Of a stretch of 64,000 nt of DNA, positions 1-14,100 are shown in pieces (position 1 is the first letter of the stretch; each line of letters starts with the position of its first letter). The stretch is from Epinephelus fuscoguttatus. Lineage: Eukaryota; Chordata; Actinopteri; Perciformes; Serranidae. The notes under the pieces are model-generated. The model was not told the DNA's origin. It made no database searches and saw only the letters and a list, made by a program, of their open reading frames with translations. The stretch spans positions 32,202,322 to 32,266,321 of the forward strand of contig NC_064753.1 in the NCBI RefSeq assembly GCF_011397635.1. The letters are read 5' to 3'. A program made the translations under genes and the position numbers.

Positions 1-119
1 CCTAACCAGACCTTAACCACAGGGCATCATGATGATTTCGGAACGGACTTCGGAACAATGGGTTTAATATGGTCAGAACAACGGGATGTTGAACCAATGG
101 GCTGTCGGACCAATGGGCA

Positions 120-200
120 GTTCCCCATGTCTTTGGACTGTGGGAGGAAGCTGGAGTACCCTGAGAAAACCCACACTGACACAGGGAGAACATGCAAACA
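120..200 (-). repeat. Fragment of tRNA-derived SINE
   Basis: About 80 bases match the middle of the SINE at 5931-6311 on the opposite strand: the segment around TTTGGACTGTGGGAGGAAGC and GAGAACATGCAAA. Both ends are missing or decayed. Confidence 0.7.
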
Positions 201-1387
201 TAAAAATATTTTAGCCTCACAATGATACTGATTTCTCATATTTCTAGATAAACTAATATGAAATTAATTATGTCCACTCTTGCTATTGTTCGTCATGGTG
301 GGCAGATTAATGTCAGTTAATTCCAGTTAAGTACAAAGAAACCATTTTCTTGCTATCTTTGCTCTCCTGTCGTCTCTCCAAACACTGCTTGTCCTGTGCT
401 GCTGGATCATCTGATATAAATGCAGCTACTTTGTAATTATGAAAGCCATATTAAAGCTTTAATGCTTTTGTCTGAGTTAAAATGAAGCACATAACAAATC
501 TCTTTGTATTAAATGCCCCATTCATCAAAGTGATTAATGCTTCCTACCATTAAAGTTACACCATTGTTCCTGGTAACATCATTGTCATATGATTCAGTCC
601 TCTTACGTCACTTTAAACCGATGACTCACACCTGTAGCTTGTGATGGATGAATATGTTATCAGCTCTGTTTTGGTGATTTGATAACTAATTGATTAAAGC
701 TGCAAGTCACTTCCATGAGGTTTTATTTCAGTTTTTCTTTAACAGAATGGTTTTACATTTGATGTAACGTCTAACACCTCCTGCTCTCCTCATCCTGATT
801 AGATTCCCCTCGCTTCCCCCGGTTCATTATATATTTACCTCAATCGGCAGCCTCTAGTCTGTGTGGTAAACTGCCATTAGTGTCTGCACAATCTAATTAT
901 TCACTTGGGCTGTGAACAGTGTGTAATTTCTAATAATGAAATGTGTCTGCCTTCTGGCGCTGACCTCACACTGTAGCACGATGAATTAAAGGATTTGCTC
1001 AAGTGCATTTTAATCCACGGGGGCTTTATGTGTGTAGGATTTAAGCTTTATTATTATTTTTTTTATTAAAGAAAGCTAAATAAACAACAGCATCCCTTGA
1101 TATAGTTTGTTACTGTAATATTTCATAAGGTCAGTACAAGAGCTTTAAACACAGCTGCTCAAAGAGACCAGAATTCAATCTGTGTAATAACATTTCCAAA
1201 AAACAGAAGTCCTCTTGTGTTAATCTGAAATAATATGAGATCCATTTTTAGCTTTTAGACATCTCCTGCTTTATCTCAGCGGAGCGTGTGCAGCTCACAG
1301 TTCAATCACATTCGTCAACTCCCACAGAGAGGTTGAAAATAATAGACTGTCTCCTGCCTGGCCCACTTACAGAGAGCAGACCATTAG

Positions 1388-1393
1388 AGCACA

Positions 1394-1430
<37 letters not shown>
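1388..1430. repeat. CA microsatellite
   Basis: Roughly twenty CA units, interrupted near the left end, in a cdh16 intron. Confidence 0.9.
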
Positions 1431-1433
<3 letters not shown>

Positions 1434-1970
1434 GATAGACACACACTCCCTCATGCATCCCTAAAACATCCTGCTGGATTATACGGGGCAGACGAAGGGT
1501 GATGCGCCCCGGGGACAGGAGAGATTATTCGGCTAAAACATTCCATTGTCATCTGGACTCTTTTTGCTTTGAGGCATGTCAGACTTAAGTATTGACGTAT
1601 TGGAATATTCTTTTCTAACCTTTCTGCTGGTGGCTCACATGTACACACTATCATATTAAAGTCATGTCCTCTGAAAAATGTGACTGTTGTATCGACAGCA
1701 GGTCTCTGAATGATCTTATAGGACTGCACAAAGGACACACAAAGCCATCATGCCAAAAATTGTCCTTGACATTAACATTTGTGCTCCTGAGAGGAGACAT
1801 TTGTTTGTACTCCCTCGTACCCTGAACAGGATAAAGAAAACAACTAACATATCAGTTTAATTTGGACTTGGCAGGAATTTATAGCTGATCTTTGTGTTTT
1901 AAAATAAGCATTAAAATGAGGTGGTCGAAGGTGTGTGTGCAGAGGTCACAGGATGGTCCGTGTTGTATAC

Positions 1971-2162
1971 CTTTGACAGGATGAGTGAGACCTCATTGGT
2001 CTGCTTGTCAGTCACTAATGTAAAGGCCTCCTCCTCGTTTCCAGACTCTAAACGGTAGTCCACCTGCCAGCTGTCTCCTCCCCGAACATCTGCATCCCCT
2101 GCCAGCACAGCTGTTACGGTGGTGCCCACTGGAGCGTCCTCTGGAATGTGAAATGGTCCATA
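1971..2162 (-). CDS. cdh16: cdh16 coding exon 11 (last one in window)
   Basis: Sixty-four codons, phase 0-0. It begins EC5 with FHIPEDAPVGTTVTAVLAGD and ends at a consensus donor, so coding continues left of position 1. No further cadherin exon is recognisable in 1-1970. Confidence 0.9.
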
Positions 2163-5100
2163 CTGATGGGAGAAATGTACAGTTACCCAGCAGAAACCAC
2201 TCAAGACACTCCTATGTAAAAACGCACTGAAGAGTGCAAATGAATGGTAATGAATTAGTATAATAATTTTGAATCTATTTAGCAATTTTCTTTACAGATG
2301 TCAGCTCACATTAAGCCTCACTGACAGGACACCTCCCCCCAAAACAGAGAAGAAATAAAAGGAAGAAACAATGTGGAAAAACTGAAGCATTTCATCATGA
2401 AGCTAAGAGAGCGAATGGAAAACCCCCTGAAACTTTTCATGGGGCTGGCCAGATGGGGCCACCAAACATTTCGGGGTGGCAGACCAACATCAAAAGTCAT
2501 AACTGAATTTCAGGAATTCCACTCTGCTGTTTTAGTAGTCTATATAGGGTAGCTGAAAATGATGTCAATATGGAGACTTTCTAAAATAATAAGTATGTTT
2601 TCTTGAGGGTATAATCACCTGAAAATAAGAATTGTTGTGTTTTCATTACCACAGAATGAACCAATTATATGTACGGGGTCCTCTTCCAGGGAGATCGCCA
2701 TGTTCCACCGCCATGTTTCTACAGAAGCCCAGAATGGACAAACCAATCACTGACTCTTAATAGGGCCATTCACATTTTGCATTGTGTGTAGTAGAAGCCC
2801 CTCTGCAACAAGCAGCATTGGAAAAACACCATTTTTTTAATGTCAGACTGATTTATTCAGTGTTTAAATGACCAGGGATCTCATTTATAAACATTGTGTA
2901 AGCACAAAACAATGCCTGCAAGAGGCGTACGCCACTTCCCACACAAAAGTTGTGATCTATAAATACAGACTTGATGGGAGAAACTTGGCCCATGTTTATG
3001 AACATTTTTATACTGACACACTGTTTCGTTAAGGAACTCCTTAATGATATACTTGGGTTTCTTATTATACAGTTATCATTACGTATTATCTAATGTGCAT
3101 AGACTAAAACCAGCACACTTAACACTTTGAGTTCCACAACAATCCTGTTGTAATGTGTTTTATATTTGTATATACATGTTAGGTGATTCATTGTTCTTCA
3201 AATGTGCAGGTTGTCCTTTTCTTTAAAAAGACAAATATACAGCTTTAATTTGAAGGAGTAGATTGATCGTGAGGAACAAAACATGCACTGGAAACAAGTC
3301 TTCTCAAGTTTAGGGGAGACTCGTGGGTACCCAGAGAATACCCTTCATTCAGTAATTTTGAGGTGAGGGTTCAAGGGGCCTCCTGGAAAAAGGCCATGCT
3401 GGTTGTCCCCTTGCCAAAATTTAGGCTAATTCTGGAAAATTATTTAGCTCCCTTCCTGACAAGCTATGCTGCGATGGATGCCTTAGGCTGTCAAGTTTCA
3501 CAAGATACTACCTTTGTGCAAGGTAAAGAATGAGCGCACCACAGCATCTTGTTGGCTCCAATTATTTTTGACCAAGTGCGCCAGCTGATATTCTTTTCTA
3601 ATCCATAAATGCACGCTTTTGGTCTTAGCAAAGATTGTTTTTGTTCCAAAGATTTATCCTGGAGGCAAGATGATTCAAAGTTGAACAATGACTGTATTAC
3701 TCTTAACTGTCTCTGCATTAACAGCAGTATTAAATATTAATAAAATGAAATATTTATACAAGTAACAGGCTAATGTAAACTTTGCCGGAGACTTGTTGAT
3801 GGTGAATGCTGTGGTTGCCAATAAAAATCACGACTGCCTGTTCACTTTTCAGCATACCCTGTTGTCATGACTGTATGTGCCTACATGTTTACGGTTGCCC
3901 CCTCTCGCCCTCCTGGTGTTCGCTAACCTTTACTCACACACTTCTGTGTGTTTAGACAGCCATTTTAATCTGCCACTCACAGATGTCCTCTGGTGAAGCA
4001 GCCATGCCTCTGATCTGGCTGCCCCATCCACAGGGTCGCTGAACCCAGCCCTGTCACCACTCGCCTCCCACATCACCCCCTATAGCGCTGCCTTCACATC
4101 GCCATGGAAAAAGCTGCACTCCTCAGGCGTGACCTGCTGAAGAGCATTTTCCACCTCTGTGTTTGTGTGTGTCTGTGCGTGTGTGGTGGCAATTATCTGA
4201 GCAAGTGCGCAAATTTGTTTGTGACGGCCTGAAAATACAAATGAATGCAGCAAGGACAAAAAAAAAAAAATTACCATGACAACAGATGTTATATAAAAAA
4301 TCTTTTATCAAGTCTGTATTCAACATACCGTCTCCTGTTATTGGTCTGGATATTATATGTCAAAGCTCTGTGGTCAATTTCTGCTGTTAAATTTAAAGCC
4401 AGTACCTTAAATTAAAAAAAAAAAACAACGTGTTCCTTCACAGCCCAGTGTGTGCAGCCTTTCAGTGTCACTGCGGTCTGACAGACAGAACAGCTAGAGA
4501 TTGGTTCCCTATTATCACAGCATGATGGCTCTCCCACATAACTCCGAGCCCTCATGACTTCTCGCTCTTCTATTATGCGGCACATGTGGGTGAAAAGTGA
4601 GGGGATTTTCTGTAACTGTCTCTATCTTTAGCCCATTTGTCTTTCATACCAGCAGATACATCAAAAGGAGGGAAACCGCTGTCACGTTACATGCTGGGCC
4701 TTGACTGCAGCGTTATTGATCAACCGGATCACTGCAAGATAAAAACATATTGGCAGTAGTTCCCAGAGATGTTTTATTTTTGGGATAGAGTGCAAAACAA
4801 AAAAAAAGGAAATATGCTTTTTTTTTAATCTATTGATTTGTGTGTTTTGTGCCTTTATTAGACGACTAAAAGTAGAAAGACAACAGGAAATGAGGGGAAG
4901 GACATGCAGTACAGGTCCCCAGCCAGAAATAAACAAGGGATGTTGGGCCATGGTAAGCGCCTTAACCCCTGCGCCACCAGGGGACCCCAACATTGCTTAT
5001 CTTAAACACCAAAAATGCATTTTGGGGAGCTATAGACTCAGCTCATGTATGCTTCAAAGGTAGCTGTACACTAGAGGTGGAAAAGCAGATTTTCCTCTGG

Positions 5101-8100
5101 GTGGTTTGAGACATTTCCGTGGATTTTAAAGGGCCAGTCAAAATTAAAAAATACATATTTTCCTCTTAACTGTAGTGCTATTGAACAATCTAGATTATTT
5201 TGGTGTGAGTTGTAGAGTGCTGGAGATATCTGCCGTAGAGATGTCTGCCTTCTCTCCAGTATAATGGAACTAGATGGCACTAGTCACAGCCAACAGCATC
5301 ACAATGCAGAGGGAAGCATACATCTACTGCTAGCTCATCTAGCACGACTGAGCTAGCTAGCATTACAGCTAAGCGAAAGGGGACACCATCTCACGCTGTA
5401 TGTGTGCTTCTTTCTGTGTGATGTAGTTGGTGGGGTGTAGTTTGGTAGACAGAAAATAGTTCCTTCATGAAACTGCTCACAACAAGGTCTGTGGATTATC
5501 TTGAGTAACTGGGTCCAGTCTCTGGAAAAAAACATTTTTGTTGAGTTTTTAATATATTTTTTGGGCGTCTGGCCGAGCACCATCTATCTCCATTATACTG
5601 GAGAGAAGGCCAATATCTTTAACACTTGGCAACTCAGACCAAAACAATCTATAAATAGCAGTTAAGATAGTACAAATAGTAAGAGAAAAAATTGTGTATT
5701 TTGATTTAAGGGTAAGCTATTATTTTCTATGATCAAAACAGAAGCTTCTGTAGATGTTTTTCTCCTTTGATCGCTGTGAAAACCTGTCAGCTTTGTAATG
5801 TATTATAATTAAAATGAATACACTTTGACCACAGGTGCTGTCCCTCATGATAAAAAGAAACTATAACCTTTTTAAAGCCACCTCACAAGCAGAAAGTGTA
5901 TCATATTAAAAAAAAATAAGCTGGAGAGCAGGGCGGCACGGTGGTGTGGTGGTTAGCACTCTCGCCTCACAGCAAGAGGGTTGCCGGTCGATCCCGGGCG
6001 TGGGAGCCCTTCTGTGTGGAGTTTGCATGTTCTCCCCGAGTCAGCGTGGGTTCTCTCCGGGCACTCCGGCTTCCTCCCACAGTCCAAAGACATGCAGATT
6101 GGGGACTAGCTTAATTGATAACTCTAAATTGTCCGTAGGTGTGAATGTGAGCGTGAATGGTTGTTTGTTTCTATGTGTCAGCCCTGTGATAGTCTGGCGA
6201 CCTGTCCAGGGTGTACCCTGCCTCTCGCCCGATGTCAGCTGGGATAGGCTCCAGCCCCTCCGCGACCCTCAAGAGGTTGAAGCGGTTAGAAGATGAATGA
6301 ATGAATGAATGAAGCTGGAGAGCCACACTTCTTGTGCAGATTCAGTCCAATAAGAAGCTGAAATCAAGAACCAGCTGATGCAGAACTTTCTGTGACACTG
6401 TAACAGCTATGACGACATTGATTCTTACATAATTAACACATTAACGGCGCTGAGCATCACTGTGTGGTCATGATGTAGATTTAACTATAAATAAATGAGT
6501 GGAAACTACTCTCCAAAGAAAGCTTTATCAGTTTAAACCCTAAGAACACAGTCCACTTTGAGTACAAAGAACTGAATAAAACTCCTCCAATAACACGGTG
6601 CCATCGCTATAAGCCTGAGATTAGAGGACATATCTAGTTCCCCGCCAGGAAAATTAGATCAGTGACCTGCAGACCGGATTCACAGTCCACAGTCCAATAG
6701 CCACTTACGATAGCCTTGTGATGTTTGGCCTGCCTTTTTTGTTTTCAAAAAGTATTGTTTATCATGTCCTGAGCACAGCGTTGCTTCAGAAGTGTTTGTG
6801 CATGTGCTCTCGTACCTCGTGTTGGGAGAAGACTGGTGGGTTGTTGTTCTCATCCTGCACCGTCACAACCACAGTGCACGAACTGTTAAGACCTGCCAGG
6901 GACATGATCACAGCTTCTGTTAGTGACTAAGGGTCAGCCCATCGCACAAATAAAATATGCTGAAGGAACAGCAGGTACCTCATCCTGCCTGCATCACAAC
7001 CTGATGCATGAATCATGCAGACGACATCATCTGTCACCCCAGAGGCTAGCACACATGCATCCTGCTGGACGCTACAGTCATATGAACAAAGCTACTGACT
7101 CAATAGATCACAAAGCTTATAGACTTTTGTTTGTGTCACTCATTAAAAAAGCTGCGCTGTTTGACATATCGGTATATTATGTTTCTCCCTGGTAACTGCT
7201 TTCCGTTTCCATTTCTCTCTCCTCTTAAATGGCACCTTAAACGTAATGTCGTTCAAACAGCTTGTGGCCTCATTGCAAACTATTTTTTCATTATGACTGA
7301 CATTAAACAGACATGATTGGCCACGGTGTCCACGCCATCGCCAGTTAAATAACAGGGATGGTGATTTAAAACATGGCCCTGGAAAGTTTATTTTAGGGAT
7401 GCACTTTATTCATGCTGGAAAACTAAATTTAGCTCTCTTCCACTAATGAGATTTTTTCTCATTTGTGGCAGCGCCAAAATCAAAGCACAGCTGCTGTTTC
7501 TGTCTGCAGTGTGCGTCAGCATAGTGGGAGGAAACAGGGCGAAGAAGTAAGTTTTCAAACTCATTGTTTCTAAACAAATTATATCCACTAACTATATTTT
7601 CTCTTACACTTTTAATAATCAAATTGTTATTTTAAAAATGTCTCATAAATAGCAGTTGGGTGCAGTCGCCAGAAGAAAATGCTGGTATTGTATGTTTCTG
7701 CGAACCATGAACACGTTAAATTCACAGGTTTCATGATACTAACGTTTCTAAGTGACGCCGTATATGAGCTGCCTGTCATCAGGAGGTAGAGGGGAAGCTG
7801 CAGACCACAGTCACAGCGACCTGGAGCTCTCCCTACTATTTATCATATATTTTAAAAATATACATATGAATGTGTGTATGCGACTGTAAGAATGATGCAA
7901 TGAGCAAGTGTGTGTTGGTGTATGTCTGATATTCATATGCTGCTAGAAGGATTGCGCCAACAAAGTTTTGTTGTGTAACATACAATGATGTAGTGTGTCA
8001 TCGCTGTGTTCCCTACGCCTTTTCAGTCTCCAATGATGGGTGTTTTTGAGCGACCTGTAGCTGTTTTTCCAGCGGATACAAAACATCCTAATCCTAACAA

Positions 8101-11100
8101 CACGTTAACCACAGCATTGTTGAAACATAATGTTTCAATGCATCCGCTACATAATAATGTACATATCTACAGGGTTAACTGTGACATACAATGCCGACGT
8201 TGTAGGTACAGATATTAAAGTAAGAGTTTCATTTTTTTTTTCAATCACTTTACCTCCTAATTTTCAGGATAATAAATACAAATATACTGTGATTTGTAAT
8301 CAATTTATGATTTGTGTATTTATTTCTATATGTTTATTATTACTTATTTACTTTACTATTACTTCCAGGAAGTCAATAAAACAAGACTGGTCTTCCAGTC
8401 ATTTGATTTTTTTAAAAAAGAAAGAAAAACTAAAAAACTTTTATCTATAATATTCTGTTCCTCCCAGTCTTATGTCCTACTTCAGGAAAAGGAAATACCA
8501 GTACATTAAATTAAAGAAGCAAGTCAAAGTGAGACTCAGTAAGGGTGCAAAAACAAAAAACACGACATGAGGAAGGCTTCACAGTCACCTTTGGCATCCT
8601 CAGCAGTGATGGTGAGGGTGTACTGAGGTGCTGTGCCCTCCATACTGTCTGCTTGAACAGAGATGACCCCTGAGTCACGGTCCACTCTGAAGAGGGCACG
8701 AGGACTCTCTGGAATTTGTCCGACTAAACGGTAGAAGATCCGCACGTTGTCTGTCTTGGGATCGTCATTATCGGCTGCCTGCACTGTCAGGATTTCTGTC
8801 CCTGGGGAAACATACACCAGTATAGAACAGTCAAAGTAAGCCCTATGAAAGATGAGCGCATCAGACTGATATACAACCCAACCATAGGATCTCTTTAAGG
8901 TAGAATTTCAATATTAATGTTTTTCTGTTTTTCTACAACTACTAAACACGACAAATTGATTTCCAGAGTTTCTGCAGCCAAAGAACTTCAAATGTTTTTC
9001 TGTCTGCAATAAGTTAAAGCTACAAATGAGAATAATGGGGGAGGAAGCATATAACAATAGCATTCTCATTTAATCCTCGCTCAGTAATCCATTTAGATCA
9101 ACAGATTGTCCGGTCTAATTCATTTCCCAGAACCAACCGTTATTAAAGCATCAACAAAAAAGCTTTTATGCTGGGACCTGATATGTCACAACACACCATG
9201 TGCTTTTTATGAGTGAGGGTGCTTTCCCTCATGTCCTGGCAAATGTCCCAATCTGCTTTCACAAAAGGTATCTGGCAGTCTCGGCTCTTCCATCACGGCA
9301 GCGTCCCTTCCAGCCAGTGTTTCCTCTACCATGTTGTGAAACAAGATTCCCGTTATAGTGTAAATGTGACAGGGGATTATTCAGGGGTCTCATTGTATTG
9401 TTTAATGATGATCTCAAACTTCACCAATAATTAGAAATTCAAAAAGAAAGTAAGACCTAGTTGAGTTTTTGGTGCATGTACAGTTGATTAAAGTATTTTT
9501 ACAAGGAAACACTGTGACAATTGGCACTATAACGTGCATTTGCTTTGGATTTTCACTTTAACGCCCACCACCCCTGTTATGCAATAAAGAAATATCCCTC
9601 TGTAAACTGAATAGTCAGGGCAGTTTTTGGACCATATTTTCAAACACATGTTGGAGGAGCAACAGTGAGACTCATATGAACATGTGTTTTTTTTTACAAG
9701 TCATTTTCCAAATATTTTTTACAACTGCTAACCATATAACAAGCTGTCAGTTACCTCGAGCAGCCAGTTCTTTCACCACAGTATGGTACTGTGCCTGTGG
9801 AAAGGTGGGTCTGTTATCATTGGCGTCGCCCACCATCACTCTCAGCTCCACAGGCTTGGCAATCTCTCTGCCATCTGGACGCTCAACCACAATGCTGATC
9901 TGGAACTGAAAAGGCAAAAAGAGAAACACAATGTTTTCCTCCAGAGTATTAAAGAAACAGAGTGGTGAGACAAAAGCTGGTTAACAAGTGTGGCGTCTTT
10001 ACATTATGACCTCTATAAGTTCTGCAGAGCATCACATTCATGGCACTTATACTCATACATCACAGCAGGCAATGACAAGGATAAACAGGCCCTGCCTTTG
10101 ATTGGTAGACTGCTGATCAGTGCAGGGTGACCCCCTGCCCACTGCTTGATGGGAAAATATTCTGCTCTTGAGGTAAGCTGGTAAACAAAACTGATGGATG
10201 GAAGTGAGAAACAACCTGTCGCGTGAAAAAGGCATCTCTACGTTCATCATTCTGCACCGCTGGCAGATGGGGCACAAAGCTTATGGTGTGAAAAGGCTCC
10301 ATCAGCACCATCACTCATGAAGGATACAGACTGATTGAGGGAGCTGTATTCAGACCAGACACATTCAGCATTTAGTGGCTCTTTAACACGTCAACAGATT
10401 ATCAATCAATTTTGAAATGATAGTAAGTATGCATCTAGAGACTTTTCCATCATAAGGGGTAGCAAAATAGAAATTTGCACTTTTCTATTTCCACAGAAGA
10501 CAGATAATGCAATATGCTAGAGGCATGTGTTTAAACATTTATCACATCAGCTGATGTAGCTCAGCTTCTTTGGCCCTGTTTAAGCCTGGTATCAACATCC
10601 ACTTTGGCTGACAGGACACAGCTGCGTAAAGGTGTGATGTAACAAATGCGTCCTCAATGCGTCTGGAGATTTGTTCGCTCAGACCACATTCGAAGTTGGT
10701 CTTCGGTTGGCCACATTCTTTCAGCAGTGTGTACACCCATGTGTCCCTGGCCACACTGAAGGACCACCTCCTCAGGTGATGCTGCTGGATAAGCAAACTG
10801 TTGCTGCCGTTAGACATAGTGCTTCCGGAGCCACACTCCTCCTGGTGCTCTGTCAATTTATGATGCCTTGTTGAAAAATGCAAATCAATAGCAGATTGGT
10901 GCTGAAAGATGATTACAAGCTGGGATGAGTTAACTGTAAGTATATTTTGATACTCTATTATAACATCTTCATTTGAGATTTCAGGGATCACATATGTAGA
11001 CAGACCCTTATACCCTACCAAATAATGCTACTTACTAATTGCACCACCACTGGTGTAATATAATATCATTCTGTACTATGTATACTGCAAAAGTGCCCAG

Positions 11101-14100
11101 AACCACTAAGTAGTACATCTCCATAGGTAGTACATAGCTAGAGAACTCTAGCAATCAGTTCAACGTTGGCCTAGTTAGCACAAGCTAACACAGCAGCACC
11201 TGTTAAACAGTCCCAAAAGACTCACACGTCACCAAAACGGCTCAACTCTGTCACTAAACCTGTTACTAACCACGTGGGTAAGGTTAGCCATGTGATGCTA
11301 ACAGTTAGCCATGTCACTGTGTGTATACAGGCAGACTCTCACCAACTGTCCCTAGCGTGGAGCTCACACTCACGCAGCAGCAGTCTCATAATGATGGTGA
11401 ATTAAATGATGTAGCTACATGTTCATTTTCATATGAAGTGAGGAAGTGAGATCCTATCACAAGCTGTCGCTCGAGATGCATGTGGAGAAGCTTACTAATG
11501 CCAGGTGTGAACAAATGGACATGAAGCTGTCCACTTGTGATCAAATCACCCAGGACGCACATTAATACCAGAGTAAACAGGCTGTCTGTGTTGTTCTTTG
11601 ACCACTTGAGCATTTGTGCCAGAATATACTGCCCATTCAAAGCTCTCAGGAGCTTACGTCGTATGCAAAACTCAAAAGCAAGATGCAAACAAATAAGGAT
11701 TTTAATTTCTAACCCTACAACAAGTAATGATTCTTCACTAAGCCTAAAGTAAACAACATTTGAAATAAAGCTTTTAGCTTCATGGTCCTTGTAATGTAAT
11801 AACACAGTCATTATTTTTTCATGTCACAGGCAGGATAAATGTCCAAGGAACATAGCTGTGCTTTTCAGGTTTTGGCTTGTTTGCTTAATTACCTCTGTTC
11901 AGTTTAAAAATAGACTTGGCTCAGCTTTGTTGCAATAATGTGCACCAGGGTCTCTTTAAGTAGAGGATGATTAAGTTTTAAGTAATAGGAGGAAATATAA
12001 TTAAAGTACGAGTTTGTGTTGTTGTTCTTCAGCTCCCAGTCAGCAGCTGCTGAAAAAAAGGTGAATTAAATCTATGGAAAATGATTTGAAAAAGAAAAGT
12101 AGCGCAATAGACCACACGTGACTCTGTTGGTTTTAATGAAGGGAATCTTGTGAAAGGCAGAAAAAAAGGTCAAGCTTTTAAATCAGAGCAAATTTTATAT
12201 TAAGATTATTGGACATCCACACTAATTTATTGTCACATTTGAAACAAACACAACAGAACATAGTTGAAACAGAAATAAATCTGCTCCTGTCTGTCTTAAA
12301 GGAACAGCGTAGCACCTATAGCCCTGATGTTTAGATGCTTTAAATAGTAATCATAAACTGACATTAATTATTAGGTGCTGGAGATGTTTAGCTTGCTGTC
12401 ACACTAACCTGGTCCTGTGTCTCTCTGTCCAGAGGGGCGTTGAGATAAATGACTCCTTCTCTGCTGATGGTGAAGAGCATCTCTGGAAACTCCCCCTCCA
12501 GACTGTACTCTGCCTGACTTCCACTCCATTTGACCTACAGAAACATAAACATAGGCACACACACACACACACACACACACATCAAAAAGGTTTTTATAAA
12601 CACTACAATAAAATTAATGTGCTGAACAGTTTAATGCCTTTTCTTGTCTATTTTTTTCACAATAAAAATGCAGTACATGTAGTAAATCTAATGTGTTTTC
12701 CAACTGGCTGCAACAGGAAATGTATCACACAGTATAAACCTAGAAAGCTATTCAGCAGGGTCTGTATGATGTATAAGTACAAAGCTAAGCTACCATTTGT
12801 TTACATGATAAGGAGCCAACCAAACGCGCTGACAATGATGTGGAACAGAGAGCACAGCCAAAACTAACTATGCAGGCTGAAGGGGATTTTCCACTCTGCT
12901 TTACAGCCCTTGACAGAGAGCTGTGCAGTAGGGCTGAAAGGGCCCTAGTAGCCATCAAACAGCACCCAACAAGGAGAGGAGTCCAGTCACAGCACAGCTG
13001 ATGCACACCCAGGGCATGTGTATCTCCTCAACTCACTGTCACACACTCCTCCCTTGTTTTGGAGATGGCTGCCCAAACACTATGCTTCTGTATACACAGA
13101 GCCGCTTCACACAGCTGGCCGCCTCTCTGTGTTATGGTGTGTTTCTAGACCTCAGAACTTTAAAGAGATATGTTTAAAGCACTGATTAATGATCACAGAC
13201 TGCTCTATATAAAGTTATCTACAAAACATCTATGAAGTCATCTGTTTTTGCCTCTGTCAGTGTTTAAGTTTGCAGAGCACGTTCTGTCTCCCCCTGATAG
13301 CTTGTGTTTGAGCTGCGTCAAGAGCGATTCACATCTGTGTGTGCTGCTCTCCAGGACAATGTGTACTGGAGAGTAATTAGCTGCTGAATTACAGTAAAGA
13401 GTACAATGCCCTGAGTTAAACTCAAAATCAGGACATATTGAAAATATCCAACTGTGTCTCCTGGAAATTATGTTTGTATGTTACATAACTGCTTTTTTAG
13501 ATACAGTACTGTGGCAACATAGTTGCTCCCAGATTATGCTCAGAGACAATGTTAATTTCAGGTAACGAAACACTACCTTTATATATAGCGTAGGCCTCAG
13601 AAGCAGGTGGCTGGGGAGGATTGGGGGTGTGCAAAGGGCAGAACTTTGACACCAGAACTCTTGGTTCGTGTCCAGACTCCTGCCTTAAGTTTAGGCAACA
13701 AAATCACTTTGCTTAAGGTAAGGGAAAGATCATGATTCCAGCTAAATGTTAAAAAAGGTAAATATAAAAAAATAATGCTGTAGTCAATATGAGTGGATAG
13801 TGTACTGCAAGATTACCTATTTTGGTGGAAAACAGCTAAAATGTCGATCAATCAATCAATTTTATTTATAAACCCCAATATCACAAATCACAATTTGCCT
13901 CACAGGGCTTTACAGCATACGACATCCCTCTGTCCTTAGGACCCTCGCAGCAGATAAGGAACCCCCCCCCCCAAAAAATGGTAGAAACCTCAGGATGAAA
14001 AAATAAAATGTATTTGCCGTTTTAAATTAGTTGTATATGAAAGTAATTTCTAGAAAACAGTCTAGCCACTTAGGGGTGGTGCAAACAAGCTATAAACAGT

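Larger units (their letters stand above)
1..1970. other. cdh16 intron, 3' portion
   Basis: Noncoding, mostly AT-rich sequence. Only a SINE fragment near 120-200 and a CA microsatellite near 1388-1430 are recognised. The stretch 780-1020 has balanced composition and no repeat signature, so it could be a conserved noncoding element. No comparison was possible. Confidence 0.5.

Noticed and set aside
5946-6296. 116-residue plus-strand frame
   Set aside because: It lies wholly inside a tRNA-derived SINE with target-site duplications; fortuitous.
10542-11021. 159-residue minus-strand frame
   Set aside because: It lies in a cdh16 intron, has no recognisable motif, no splice support and no cadherin similarity.
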